From Vibrio japonicus (GTDB lineage Bacteria > Pseudomonadota > Gammaproteobacteria > Enterobacterales > Vibrionaceae), in assembly GCF_024582835.1 (NCBI RefSeq), contig NZ_CP102096.1, forward strand, positions 992,001 through 1,056,000: a stretch of DNA of 64,000 nt. Reading direction: 5' to 3'. The translations under genes and the position numbers were made by a program. Under the pieces are notes generated by a model that searched no databases, was not told the DNA's origin, and saw only the letters and a list, made by a program, of their open reading frames with translations. This document shows, one piece after another, positions 25,857-35,273 of this stretch. Every line of letters begins with the position of its first letter. The first letter of the stretch is position 1.

Positions 25857-26840
25857 TTATTCGCCCGTTGGCTGGTGGTGCGCACTTTGTATGACGTTCA
25901 ATGTGTCGCGCACCAGCTCCTGAGTTTGCTGTTTGAGCAAGCGGACAAATTGAATTTCTATATTGCTTAGTGAGACCGTTTCAGGTGTCACTAGATACAT
26001 CTCCGTTACGGGCAGTGATTCATAGGGCGGAAGTGGCCATAACATTCCCTGCGCTACATAAGGTTTGGCGCTTTCTACAGTGAGTGCACCGAAGCCGATG
26101 CCAGCCATGATCATACGGCGTACTTCTTCCACATTTGCTGACACTGCGACCAATTTCCCCCAAAACTGCTGTTGATCACGAAACTGAGCTATAGAATCTA
26201 GCCCTTCGCCTGGCTGGTCACTTTCAAATGAGATATAGGGTAGCCCCTTAACGTCGTCAATGGTCAGATCTTCGCGGCCAAAACATGGGTGAGTGCGCCC
26301 ACAATAAAAACCCATCTGCTCATAGCCCAGAAAATCGCAGCGAATACCCGTTTTGGCAATTTTCTTGTTACTGAGCCCGATTCTTAGCAGGCCGTCGGCA
26401 ACATGGCTGACAATGTCTGCGCTTGGATGAGTGTTAACGTTAAAAATGACATTCGGAAACAGCGCATGATAGTGAGCAAGAGTGGCATCAAATGCTGGGC
26501 ATTGTAGATGGCTGGCGATCTCGATCGTCAATTCTCCCTGAATGTTATCCGTTTGATCGACAAACTGATCGGCCATATTACCGATAATACGGCTTACCGA
26601 CGATGCATATTCATAGACCCGCATTCCGTGCAAAGTCAGCGAAAATACCCCTTTTTTACGTAGAATTAGCGGCCTATCAACGTGTTCTTCAAGGCGCTTT
26701 AAGGCATTACTGACACTGGGTTGGCTCAGAGAAAGTTTACGTGCAGCGGCGCTGATTCCTCCTTCATTCACAATGGTCAGAAAGGTATAGAGCAAGTTCC
26801 AGTCGAGATTGCGCAGTAAACGATCTTTAGCGTTAAGCAT
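25857..26840 (-). CDS. LysR-family regulator, probable DgcR
   Basis: 327 aa from the ATG at 26840, which has AAGGA upstream; a longer start at 26870 (337 aa) is possible. HTH: GGISAAARKLSLSQPSVSNALKRLE. Effector domain with IQGELTIEIASHLQCPAF and GLLRIGLSNKK. It is divergent from the D-glutamate uptake and dgcNA genes, and the D-Glu pathway described in marine Proteobacteria has a LysR regulator (DgcR) in the same position. Identity as DgcR rests on that context. Confidence 0.88.
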   Translation of the reverse strand: MLNAKDRLLRNLDWNLLYTFLTIVNEGGISAAARKLSLSQPSVSNALKRLEEHVDRPLILRKKGVFSLTLHGMRVYEYASSVSRIIGNMADQFVDQTDNIQGELTIEIASHLQCPAFDATLAHYHALFPNVIFNVNTHPSADIVSHVADGLLRIGLSNKKIAKTGIRCDFLGYEQMGFYCGRTHPCFGREDLTIDDVKGLPYISFESDQPGEGLDSIAQFRDQQQFWGKLVAVSANVEEVRRMIMAGIGFGALTVESAKPYVAQGMLWPLPPYESLPVTEMYLVTPETVSLSNIEIQFVRLLKQQTQELVRDTLNVIQSAHHQPTGE

Positions 26841-27033
26841 AGGGGTTGTTTCCTTGACTAATTTATCCATAGCGACAGGCTATGTATATCATACTAATTC
26901 ATCATTATGGATATTAACTTTTTTTTAACATACTCATTTGTGTCTTTGTAATCGTTTGCTGAAGTGAAAGGACGAAGTCTTCAAAGCAAGCGAGAGTCCA
27001 AAAATAAACCAGAACAAAAGTAGAAGGGAATCT

Positions 27034-27816
27034 ATGATGGAAAAAGGGAAATTACTAGGTGCTTTGCTTGCCAGCTCTATGGCCGTTGCTGCATCAACGA
27101 GTGTGAGTGCAGAAACGATCAAAATTGGTACTGAAGGCGCGTACCCTCCGTTTAACTATTACACGGCTGACGGCCAATTAGCTGGCTTCGATATTGAGAT
27201 CGGCAAAGCCTTGTGTAGTGAAATGAAAGTAGAGTGCGAGTTCGTCGCTCAGGATTGGGATGGCATTATTCCAGCACTTCTTGCAGGTAAATACGACATT
27301 ATTCTTGCTTCAATGTTCATTACCGATGCGCGTAAAAAGCAAGTCGCTTTTAGTGAACCGTATCAAGCCTCTGCAATGACATTCGTTGTTGATAAACAGT
27401 CGGGTATCAAAGATGTCTCTCCTGAAGCGATGAAAGGCATGATCATTGGTGCGCAAGGCTCGACCACTCAGGCTGAATACCTATTAGCCAAATATCCAGA
27501 TTCAGACGTGCGCCTGTACCCAACTCAAGATGCAGTAAACCTTGATTTGGTGAGTGGCCGTATCGACGCTCAAGCAGGCGACATTATGCCAATGACGGAT
27601 TGGCTTAATTCCGAAGATGGGGCTTGTTGTCATAAAGTCGGTGATCTAATCACGGATCGCACCTTCGTGGGTGACGGTGTGGGCATGGCTCTGCGTAAAG
27701 AAGACGAGAAACTTCGTCAGCGCGTGGATCAGGCGTTGGCAAACATCATTGAAAACGGCACCTATCAGAAAATTAACGACGAGTTCTTCTCGATTAACCT
27801 ACTGACTCTGAAGTAA
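27034..27816 (+). CDS. Amino-acid ABC transporter, periplasmic binding protein
   Basis: 260 aa. Signal peptide (about residues 1-26, cleavage after SVSA) then a SBP_bac_3 domain: IKIGTEGAYPPFNYYTADGQ, GFDIEIGKALC, FVAQDWDGIIPALLAGKYD, and the carboxylate-binding Arg of the family in TDARKKQVAFSEPY. Strong GAAGGGAA before the ATG. First gene of an operon with two permeases, dgcN and dgcA; the likely ligand is D-glutamate or a related acidic amino acid (inference). Confidence 0.92.
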   Translation: MMEKGKLLGALLASSMAVAASTSVSAETIKIGTEGAYPPFNYYTADGQLAGFDIEIGKALCSEMKVECEFVAQDWDGIIPALLAGKYDIILASMFITDARKKQVAFSEPYQASAMTFVVDKQSGIKDVSPEAMKGMIIGAQGSTTQAEYLLAKYPDSDVRLYPTQDAVNLDLVSGRIDAQAGDIMPMTDWLNSEDGACCHKVGDLITDRTFVGDGVGMALRKEDEKLRQRVDQALANIIENGTYQKINDEFFSINLLTLK

Positions 27817-27878
27817 GTCATCTGGATAGTGGCGGCTTAGGTCGCCATTAAGTTGTAAATCCTATAGAGAGCGATGTA

Positions 27879-28595
27879 ATGGATTATCTGATGTATCTGA
27901 GTCTGGGTGACAGTGGCTGGGGAGATGAACTCCTAAAAGGCCTAGCTGTGACCATTGGTTTAGCGCTGTGTGCTTTACCTGTTGGTTTGATCTTGGGAAC
28001 GGGTGTGGCTGCGCTGTCGATAAGTGCCCACAAAACGTATCGCTGGTTTGCGCATGTTTATACGACGGTACTGCGTGGCCTACCTGAGCTACTGACTCTG
28101 TTTATCATCTATCATGGCGTCGGCCTTTTAATTAATAAAACGCTCAAGTGGATTGACCCCAATAATGGTTTTTTCGAGTTAAATCCATTTGGTGCTGGCG
28201 TGATCGCACTGGGATTGGTGTTCAGTGCTTATGCGGCAGAAGTTTTACGCGGTGCTTGGAAAGCAATGAACAAAGGTCAACGAGAGGCTGGTTATTCATT
28301 GGCGATGAGTCGCCTGCAAATTTTTTGGTTTATCGAGCGTCCTCAACTACTGCGTTTAGCTCTCCCTGGGTTGGGTAACCTTTGGATTAACTTGCTTAAA
28401 GACACCGCTCTAGTATCCGTCATCGCGCTCGATGATTTAATGCGCGCTGCTAACATTGCGGTTGGTGTGACCAAAAAACCATTTTTGTTTTATCTCACTG
28501 TCTGTCTAGCCTATTGGGTCGTTTGCGTGTGCTGCGAAAGGGTACTGGCTGCGATGGAATTGAACTCGAAGCGCGGCATTCGCGTGAGTCGCTAA
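27879..28595 (+). CDS. Amino-acid ABC transporter permease (HisQ type)
   Basis: 238 aa, about five transmembrane helices. The family EAA loop reads REAGYSLAMSRLQIFWFIERPQ, and AAEVLRGAWKAMNKGQ precedes it. It is 62 bp after the binding-protein gene and 10 bp before the second permease; the two form the heterodimeric membrane pore. Confidence 0.9.
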   Translation: MDYLMYLSLGDSGWGDELLKGLAVTIGLALCALPVGLILGTGVAALSISAHKTYRWFAHVYTTVLRGLPELLTLFIIYHGVGLLINKTLKWIDPNNGFFELNPFGAGVIALGLVFSAYAAEVLRGAWKAMNKGQREAGYSLAMSRLQIFWFIERPQLLRLALPGLGNLWINLLKDTALVSVIALDDLMRAANIAVGVTKKPFLFYLTVCLAYWVVCVCCERVLAAMELNSKRGIRVSR

Positions 28596-28605
28596 GGAGA
28601 AGGTT

Positions 28606-29325
28606 ATGACGGATTTTATCGCTAAAGTGGCTCCAATGTTGCTCGACGGGACTTGGATGACACTCAAAATTACCTTTATCTCGGTTGTTTTAGCGGCACT
28701 GCTGGCCCTACCGATGTCAATTTTGCGTATTCAGTCTTCACGTGTTTATCGTTGGCCGGTGTTGTTATTTATCTCTTTCTTTCGTGGTACACCATTAATC
28801 GCGCAGCTGTTTTTGTTGTACTACGGTTCTGGCCAATTCCGCCCTTGGTTGATGGATATGGGGTTATGGAGCTTTTTCCGGGACCCGGTTAATTGCGCAC
28901 TGCTGGTATTCACTCTGAATTCACTAGCGTATCAAACAGAGATTTTACGCGGCGCGATTCAGTCTGTAGACGCAGGCGAAATTGAGGCGGCCAAATCTAT
29001 GGGCATGAATAACAGCTTATTGTATCGACATATTGTGCTTCCTCTTGCTTATCGTATCGCTTTTCCTGCGCTAGGTAACGAATGCATTTTGATGCTCAAA
29101 GGCGGAGCGGTCGCAAGCGTGATTACTGTCATGGATCTGATGGGGCAGACACGACGCGCGTTTTCTCAGACGTTTGATATATCGACTTATTTTCTGGCGG
29201 CGGCGATGTACCTAGTTATCGCAACTTTGTTTGTGATGGCATGGCGTCAGGTAGAGCGTTACTTATACCGCCACCAAATTCAGCGAACGCCGGGCGCAAA
29301 ATCCGCGCCTGTCGCTGCAACCTAA
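28606..29325 (+). CDS. Amino-acid ABC transporter permease (HisM type)
   Basis: 239 aa, about five transmembrane helices. EAA loop EAAKSMGMNNSLLYRHIVLP, preceded by YQTEILRGAIQSVDAGE. Strong AAGGAGAAGG before the ATG. No ATP-binding subunit gene follows: the next gene is dgcN. The importer must borrow an ATPase encoded elsewhere. Confidence 0.9.
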   Translation: MTDFIAKVAPMLLDGTWMTLKITFISVVLAALLALPMSILRIQSSRVYRWPVLLFISFFRGTPLIAQLFLLYYGSGQFRPWLMDMGLWSFFRDPVNCALLVFTLNSLAYQTEILRGAIQSVDAGEIEAAKSMGMNNSLLYRHIVLPLAYRIAFPALGNECILMLKGGAVASVITVMDLMGQTRRAFSQTFDISTYFLAAAMYLVIATLFVMAWRQVERYLYRHQIQRTPGAKSAPVAAT

Positions 29326-29405
29326 TTTTTCACACTACCACAACCAGTTGGCAACGGGAGTTAAGGCTCTTGTGGGCTGCTTGACTTTAAAAAAGGATCA
29401 ATACA

Positions 29406-30428
29406 ATGAACAAGATTGAATTGAAAACGCCTTATTTGGTGTTTCTGGGTGATGCAAATGATCTTCTAATGGCGAAAGTAGCGAAAGGTGTGGCGCATTG
29501 GCGACCAGAAAAATGTTTGGCGCAGTATCGTCTGCCAGGAGCAAAGGTCGATCTTGGTATCGCGGAAATGTCACCACGCGAAGCAGCGGCTTGCGGGGCG
29601 AAAACGTTTATTCTTGGTCTTGCACCGGTGGGCGGTACATTGCCTACAGAGTGGTTAGATATTTTGATTGAAGCGATGGAAGCCGGAATGGACATCGCTA
29701 GTGGTCTGCACATGCACCTGAACGATGTTCCTGAACTGGTCGCAGCGGCAGAACGCACGGGTCAAAAATTATTGGATGTTCGTATACCACAAGGCCCAAT
29801 GGTATGTGGTACGGGTCTTCCGCGTAGTGGTAAACGCCTGCTGAGTGTGGGGACGGACTGCTGTGTGGGCAAAATGTTTACCACACTGGCCATTCACCGT
29901 GAGATGGAAAAACGCGGCATTCCAGCGACCTTCCGTGCAACAGGCCAAACAGGCATTTTAATTGAGGGCAGTGGTGTGCCAGTGGATGCTGTCGTGTCAG
30001 ACTTTATCTCCGGCATGGTGGAAACACTGTCTCCGGACAATGCGCCAGAACACTGGGACATCATTGAAGGGCAAGGATCTCTATTGCATCCAGCATACGC
30101 GGGTGTGAGTTTGGGCTTGCTACATGGTGCTCAGGCGGACGTAATTATCGTATGTCACGAAGTGGGTCGTACTCAGATGGATGAAATGGAAGGGTACAGT
30201 GTGCCTGATCTGCAAACCACCATCGACATTAACCTCACCATGGGCCGAGTCACCAATCCGAACATTCGTCTCGGTGGTATTGCTCTTAATACCGTGAATC
30301 TGAGTGAAGAAGAAGCACTGGCTGAAATCGCTCGTATTGAGAAACAGTTTGGCGTACCCGTTGTTGACCCAGTACGTACGGGTGTGGCGAAAATCGTCGA
30401 TGGCATTACTGAGGTGTGCTATGCGTAA
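29406..30428 (+). CDS. dgcN: D-glutamate N-acetyltransferase DgcN (DUF1611)
   Basis: 340 aa DUF1611 protein. The N-terminal Rossmann-like domain (about residues 1-140, with AACGAKTFILGLAPVGGTLP) is followed by a P-loop-like domain with VGTDCCVGKMFTTLAI (Lys156 in GK), and DIIEGQGSLLHPAYAGVSLG near residue 220. DUF1611 members of this type were identified as DgcN, acetylating D-Glu in the DgcN-DgcA pathway of marine bacteria. It overlaps dgcA by 8 bp, a strong sign of coupled function. Confidence 0.88.
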   Translation: MNKIELKTPYLVFLGDANDLLMAKVAKGVAHWRPEKCLAQYRLPGAKVDLGIAEMSPREAAACGAKTFILGLAPVGGTLPTEWLDILIEAMEAGMDIASGLHMHLNDVPELVAAAERTGQKLLDVRIPQGPMVCGTGLPRSGKRLLSVGTDCCVGKMFTTLAIHREMEKRGIPATFRATGQTGILIEGSGVPVDAVVSDFISGMVETLSPDNAPEHWDIIEGQGSLLHPAYAGVSLGLLHGAQADVIIVCHEVGRTQMDEMEGYSVPDLQTTIDINLTMGRVTNPNIRLGGIALNTVNLSEEEALAEIARIEKQFGVPVVDPVRTGVAKIVDGITEVCYA

Positions 30429-31407
30429 AATGAGCGTACGTGTAGAGAAATGGCCGCTGCACGAGCCGTTTGTCATTTCTCGCATGGACCCAATGCTACA
30501 CGGGGAAGTGGTCGTCGTGGAAATCGAACAAGATGGTTGTGTCGGGCGCGGAGAGTGCGAACGGATGGACATCTTTGAGCCAGATTATCCGTTTGACGTG
30601 TTAGCGGATGTCGAGTCTGTTATTGAAGCCGTAGAATCAGGTATCAGCCGCGATGAGCTGCGTGAACTGCTACCTTCTGCGGCACCGCGTAACGCCATTG
30701 ACTGCGCGCTGTTCGAGTTAGAAGCGAAGCTCAAACAGCAACCCGCATGGCAGATGGCTGGATTCGTGAGTGCGCCACAGTCTGTGACGACAGTGTTCAC
30801 GCTATCACTCGATAGTGCTGAAAACATGGCAAAAGCAGCTGCTGCGCAAAAGCATCGACCAATCCTAAAGCTAAAGCTTGGACGTGATGGTGACTTGGAG
30901 CGTGTACGTGCCGTGCGTGAAGCCGCGCCAAACTCTCGTTTAGTCATCGACGCTAATACAGGGTGGAGTTTCGCTCAGTTGTGCGATTACTTGCCAGCGT
31001 TAGCGGAACTCGGCGTAGAGATGGTTGAACAACCGCTGTCGTTTGAAGAAGAGCATTTGCTAGAAACTATCACTCCGATGTTGCCAATTACCGCTGACGA
31101 ATCTTGCATTGACCGCACTTCTCTGGCAGCGCTGAAAGGGCGTTATCAGGCTGTGAACATCAAGTTAGATAAAACCGGTGGTATAACGGAAGCATTGGCT
31201 CTGCTGAAAGAGGCACAAGAGATGGGCTTTGAAGTGATGGTCGGTTGCATGATTGGTACTTCTCTTGCGATGGCTCCGGCACTTCTTCTTGCTCAGCAAG
31301 CTCGTTGGGTTGATATCGATGGCCCACTGTTGTTGTCTGAAGACAGATCGCCGTCTCTCCAATATAGAGAGAGTCTGGTCGAACCAAGTGAAGGCGTGTG
31401 GGGTTAA
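30421..31407 (+). CDS. dgcA: N-acetyl-D-glutamate racemase DgcA (enolase superfamily)
   Basis: 328 aa. Muconate-lactonising-type enolase-superfamily enzyme: acid/base Lys in LKLKLG (Lys150/Lys152), metal ligands in DANTGW (Asp177), VEQPL (Glu203) and ADESC (Asp226), second base Lys in NIKLDKTGG (Lys248). The same fold includes L-Ala-D/L-Glu epimerase; dgcN directly upstream favours N-acetyl-D-Glu racemase. GAGGTG precedes the ATG at 30421, which lies inside dgcN. Confidence 0.88.
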   Translation: MRKMSVRVEKWPLHEPFVISRMDPMLHGEVVVVEIEQDGCVGRGECERMDIFEPDYPFDVLADVESVIEAVESGISRDELRELLPSAAPRNAIDCALFELEAKLKQQPAWQMAGFVSAPQSVTTVFTLSLDSAENMAKAAAAQKHRPILKLKLGRDGDLERVRAVREAAPNSRLVIDANTGWSFAQLCDYLPALAELGVEMVEQPLSFEEEHLLETITPMLPITADESCIDRTSLAALKGRYQAVNIKLDKTGGITEALALLKEAQEMGFEVMVGCMIGTSLAMAPALLLAQQARWVDIDGPLLLSEDRSPSLQYRESLVEPSEGVWG

Positions 31408-31442
31408 CCTACTTTCGCTAGCAACGTCAGAAGCTCTAAACG

Positions 31443-31473
31443 AAAACCATGGTGGCGTGCCATGGTTTTTCTT
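31443..31473 (+). terminator. Terminator of the dgc operon
   Basis: Perfect 10-bp stem AAAACCATGG/CCATGGTTTT with a 7-nt loop and T-rich tail. It separates dgcA from the TRAP operon. Confidence 0.88.
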
Positions 31474-31658
31474 TTAAATAACCAATGATTTTCTAAACTT
31501 ACAGCTGGATAGAGCATAAAGGGTAGACACTTGAAGATTTGAATGTGGCGAGAACAATAATTGTGCAACTATGCTACATCCACATTATAGATTATAACTA
31601 ATTGGTTTATGAGCAGTTGATAGATTGATTTATAGTGAAACGTTAAAAAAATAACAAC

Positions 31659-32684
31659 ATGGAAATGTTTAAAGTGAAAAACTTGACCAAATTTATTCTC
31701 GGGGGCGTAAGCGCAAGCTTGCTTTCAATGTCTGTTGCTCAAGCTCAAGAGTGGCGATTCAACAACTTCTTGCCTGAAACACGACCAGAAGCGAGAGAAT
31801 TAGAGCAGTTTGCAGCCGATGTAAAAGCCAAAACTAATGGTGAAATTGATATCAAAGTATTCAGTGGCGGTTCATTGGGCCTAAAAAATACTGACGTATT
31901 GCGTTTTCTACCGCGTGGCGCTGTGGATATGAGCCTAGCTTGGGCCAACTATTTAGGTCGTGATGCCGAAAGCTTAAGTACAGTCATGGTACAAGGCACG
32001 ATTGGTTCTGTTGAAGAATTGAACGCCGCGCTACCAGAAGTGAAGAAAATCTACGAAGAAGAATTCTCAGATTGGGATGTAGCGATTACGGGTTACGTTG
32101 CGTTACCTATGCTAGAAGCGTCTATTTTCTGTCGCGAAGATCCAATCAATTCGCTAGATGACCTGCGTGGTAAAAAGCTACGTGTATGGGCAAAAGACCA
32201 AGTGGATACATTCGGTCGTCTTGGCATTTCAGCGCAAATTATCCCTCAGGAAGAGATGTATGTTGCGATGAAAACAGGCGTAGTGGACTGTGCAGTTTAC
32301 CCAGCACTTTATGCTCACACAGTCTCGTTACAAGAAGTGTCTAAGTACGCAGCTTACTTATACCCGATGGCTTCAGGCCCATACATTCTTGGTATGTCTC
32401 AGGATAAGTGGGATTCCCTGTCTAAAGAACACCAGCAAGCGTTGACTGAAGCAGGTGATGCGGTGTGGCAACGTACCAACTCATACGAAGATGATCACCA
32501 GAAAGAACTTGATGCACGAGCGAAGTTAGCCGAAGGTGGTGTGACTTGGTTGGATGATTTTTCTGAAAAAGATCGTCAGGAATTTACTGCTGCGATAACG
32601 GAAGTTTGGGGTGAGCTTGCGAAAGAAGCGGGCGGTAAAGCGCCAGAATATCGTGAGCGTGTACTGAAAGCACTTGGTCGATAG
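31659..32684 (+). CDS. TRAP transporter substrate-binding protein (DctP type)
   Basis: 341 aa. Signal peptide to about residue 30 (SVAQAQ), then a DctP fold: FNNFLPETRPEARELEQFAA, VFSGGSLG, and the helix with the carboxylate-binding Arg in DDLRGKKLRVWAKDQVD. Later KTGVVDCAVYPALYAH, the usual MxxGxVD hinge. ATGs at 31659 and 31665 and a GTG at 31674 are all possible starts; the first is reported. Binds an organic acid in the periplasm; ligand unknown. Confidence 0.88.
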   Translation: MEMFKVKNLTKFILGGVSASLLSMSVAQAQEWRFNNFLPETRPEARELEQFAADVKAKTNGEIDIKVFSGGSLGLKNTDVLRFLPRGAVDMSLAWANYLGRDAESLSTVMVQGTIGSVEELNAALPEVKKIYEEEFSDWDVAITGYVALPMLEASIFCREDPINSLDDLRGKKLRVWAKDQVDTFGRLGISAQIIPQEEMYVAMKTGVVDCAVYPALYAHTVSLQEVSKYAAYLYPMASGPYILGMSQDKWDSLSKEHQQALTEAGDAVWQRTNSYEDDHQKELDARAKLAEGGVTWLDDFSEKDRQEFTAAITEVWGELAKEAGGKAPEYRERVLKALGR

Positions 32685-32698
32685 TTGCTGACATCAAT

Positions 32699-33205
32699 AT
32701 GAGTTTAGTTTCAACATTTATTGATAAAGGGCTGAAACGTTCAGCCTTTTTTCTTGCCGTTTTGTCTGCACTCTCTTTAGTGGCGATTCTCGTCGTTATT
32801 GTAGCGAGTGTGGTATTGCGTAAGTTCTTCGATGCTCCTTTGTTTTTCGCTGAAGAGCTCGTCGGTTTATTGATGAGCGCGAGCCTGTTTCTGGCGTTGC
32901 CGATGGCGACGATGAAAGGGCAACATATTCGCGTGACATTACTGCTCGATTCTTTAAAAGCGCGAGCCCCGTTTCTGGAAAAAGCGATTATCTTGTTTGG
33001 CATTTTGGTGGGTATCAGCTTTTGTGGTTGGATTTTCTGGGAAGCAATTCCTTGGATGGAGTTTGCGATCAAACGCGAGCTTAAATCCGAAACTGCACGA
33101 ATTTTGTTGTATCCGCTGATGTCCGTCGTGCCTGTTTCGATGGGCCTATGCGGTATTATTTATCTCGCAAGATTACTTGGCTTTATTAAATTAGAGGAAC
33201 GTTAA
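32699..33205 (+). CDS. TRAP transporter small permease (DctQ type)
   Basis: 168 aa, four transmembrane helices; LRKFFDAPLFFAEELVGLLM and MATMKGQHIRVTLLLDSL are DctQ-family patterns. It is 14 bp after the binding protein and 1 bp before the large subunit. Confidence 0.9.
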   Translation: MSLVSTFIDKGLKRSAFFLAVLSALSLVAILVVIVASVVLRKFFDAPLFFAEELVGLLMSASLFLALPMATMKGQHIRVTLLLDSLKARAPFLEKAIILFGILVGISFCGWIFWEAIPWMEFAIKRELKSETARILLYPLMSVVPVSMGLCGIIYLARLLGFIKLEER

Positions 33206-33206
33206 G

Positions 33207-34496
33207 ATGTTTTGGACGACCCTCGTCTCAGTATTAGTGGCTAGCGCGAGTAGTGGTATTGCGTTAGGTGCTGCACTTGGTTTCACTGGCCTTATTCTTC
33301 TGCATTTCTTTAACTATGGTTCTGCCTATCTGGCGGTGGATACCATTTGGGGTATTTTCAACTCGTTTACCCTTAGCGCAGTGCCCATGTTTATCTTGTT
33401 GGGTGAAATCTTGTTAAGAAGCGGAATCAGTGAACGAGCTTATGCAGCGTTTACGCCGATTTTCGCCCGAGTGCCTGGCGGCTTGTTACATTCGAACGTG
33501 GCCGTGTGTACTTTGTTTGGAGCGGTCAGTGGTTCAAGCTTATCAACAGCCGCTGCGATTGGATCTGTTGCGTACCCGGAACTGAGCAAACGCGGTTACA
33601 ACAAAGAAGCCGTGGTGGGCAGTCTTGCCGGAGCAGGCACGTTGGGGTTATTGATCCCACCAAGCTTGTCGTTACTGATTTTTGGTGCTCTAACTGAAAC
33701 CTCCATCGGCCGATTATTTGCGGCGGGCATTGTTCCAGGTGTGATGGTGAGCGCGTTGTTTATGCTCTATATCTTCCTGCGTAGTGTGAAGAACCCTTCG
33801 ATTGCACCGCGAGACAATACCGCATACAGCTTAGGTTTCATCTTACATGGCATGTTGCGTGTGTGGCCGATTCTACTGCTGATACTGGCTATCATGGGCA
33901 GCATCATGTTTGGTGTCGCGACCCCGACGGAAGCGGCAGGTGTTGGTGTGGCCGTTGCGATTGTGATTTCTTTTATCTGGGGTGACCTAACGCTAAAAGG
34001 GCTAGGTGAATCTGTCTATCGCAGTGCGTTGATGTTTGCTTCGATCGGTTTTATTGTCCTTGGCGCAGCCATTTTATCTCAATCAGTCAGCATTCTCGGT
34101 GTCCCGCAGGCGATTCTTGAAGCAGCTATCGACAGCGGCTTAGGTAAGTACGGTATCTTCCTACTGATCGTCTTGATTTATGTTCTGTTCGGTTGTGTCT
34201 TTGATGGTTTGTCTTTGATGGTGATGACACTACCTATCGTTTTCCCGTTGCTAACTGGGCTCGGTTTTGATCCGATATGGGTGGGTGTGATGATCACTAT
34301 CCTGATCGAAATAGGGCAGGTCACACCGCCCGTTGGGCTCAACCTTTCGGTATTAACCGCCATTACCAAAGGTGAAATCAGTTTGGGGCGTACCGCGATA
34401 GCCACCATCCCGTATTGGGGAATTTTATTATTGGCTATCGGCATTATTACCTTAGTACCAAGTGTGGTGCTGATTTTACCTAATGCGATTTTTTAG
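33207..34496 (+). CDS. TRAP transporter large permease (DctM type)
   Basis: 429 aa, about twelve transmembrane helices. DctM signatures: FTLSAVPMFILLGEILLRSG, GAVSGSSLSTAAAIGSVAYP, and TPTEAAGVGVAVAI. GAGGAA precedes the ATG. Couples substrate import to a Na+ gradient, as usual in marine bacteria. Confidence 0.93.
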   Translation: MFWTTLVSVLVASASSGIALGAALGFTGLILLHFFNYGSAYLAVDTIWGIFNSFTLSAVPMFILLGEILLRSGISERAYAAFTPIFARVPGGLLHSNVAVCTLFGAVSGSSLSTAAAIGSVAYPELSKRGYNKEAVVGSLAGAGTLGLLIPPSLSLLIFGALTETSIGRLFAAGIVPGVMVSALFMLYIFLRSVKNPSIAPRDNTAYSLGFILHGMLRVWPILLLILAIMGSIMFGVATPTEAAGVGVAVAIVISFIWGDLTLKGLGESVYRSALMFASIGFIVLGAAILSQSVSILGVPQAILEAAIDSGLGKYGIFLLIVLIYVLFGCVFDGLSLMVMTLPIVFPLLTGLGFDPIWVGVMITILIEIGQVTPPVGLNLSVLTAITKGEISLGRTAIATIPYWGILLLAIGIITLVPSVVLILPNAIF

Positions 34497-34505
34497 AGGA
34501 TTTGT

Positions 34506-34910
34506 ATGACAATCAAAGTCAAACCAGCTAGCTACGGACCGGTGTTCGCTAAAGTAAATGATGAAGGCGCATTGGTATTTGCTTCCGCTGAGAGTGAGTT
34601 CACTGCGACGCCATCGTTGGAAAGCCCAGCAATGACACTACTCTACTCGATTGCGTCATGCATGGTGCTGTCGCTTCAGATGGTTGCGAAGCGTAAAAAA
34701 ATCGCTATTGAACCGTTTCAGTTTGAAGTGATTGGCCATAAAGGTACCGTGCTCCCGGCGCATTTCGCCCATTACGAAATTGCGCTCAGCCGAGGCATTC
34801 ACCCAGACCTAGAGGTTGCCCAAAAGCTGATGCAAGATGCGAAATCCATTTGTACTATTAGCAACAGCATGTCGGGTACTTTTGAACTTAGCTTGAAAGA
34901 GAAGGAATAA
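34506..34910 (+). CDS. OsmC-like protein
   Basis: 134 aa OsmC/Ohr superfamily. The two peroxidatic cysteines sit at Cys52 (SIASCMVLSLQ) and Cys116 (DAKSICTISN), the family spacing. GAGGATTTG precedes the ATG. It is 9 bp after the TRAP large subunit and 3 bp before the GYD gene, so it belongs to the transporter operon. Likely a thiol-dependent peroxidase or a reductase of an oxidised substrate; the exact substrate is unknown. Confidence 0.85.
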   Translation: MTIKVKPASYGPVFAKVNDEGALVFASAESEFTATPSLESPAMTLLYSIASCMVLSLQMVAKRKKIAIEPFQFEVIGHKGTVLPAHFAHYEIALSRGIHPDLEVAQKLMQDAKSICTISNSMSGTFELSLKEKE

Positions 34911-34913
34911 GCC

Positions 34914-35249
34914 ATGGCATTAGAAACGTATTTGGTTCAAGTCGCTTTTACCGCAGAAGCAATGGCGGGATTGGTTAAAAATCCTGAGAATCGACTAAGC
35001 AGCATGATCCCAATCGTGGAAAAGATGGGCGGTAAGTTTATTGGTAGTTGGATCTCATTTGGTGAGTACGATTCAATCGCGGTGATTGAAATGCCAGACC
35101 ATGTACACATCAAAGCGTTTTCGATGGCAGCCATGGCTGGTGGCGGATTGCGTCATTTCCATATCACGCCAATGATCTCATTTGAAAAAGGTGTCGAAGC
35201 GATGAAACTTGCGGGCTCCTTGGCGTATCAAGCGCCTCAAGAAGACTAA
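34914..35249 (+). CDS. GYD domain protein
   Basis: 111 aa with a GYD-type ferredoxin-like fold: GSWISFGEYDSIAVIEMPDH carries the GEYD version of the motif, and MAAMAGGGLRHFHITPMIS follows. AAGGAATAAGCC precedes the ATG. GYD proteins are small, probably dimeric, without an established function. The last gene of the TRAP-OsmC-GYD operon. Confidence 0.85.
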   Translation: MALETYLVQVAFTAEAMAGLVKNPENRLSSMIPIVEKMGGKFIGSWISFGEYDSIAVIEMPDHVHIKAFSMAAMAGGGLRHFHITPMISFEKGVEAMKLAGSLAYQAPQED

Positions 35250-35273
35250 ACAAGTTCGCATAAGTCTTGAACA

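Noticed and set aside
30304..30420. Upstream extension of dgcA
   Set aside because: An open frame extends far into dgcN, but the ATG at 30421 has GAGGTG upstream and matches the expected N-terminus of the family.
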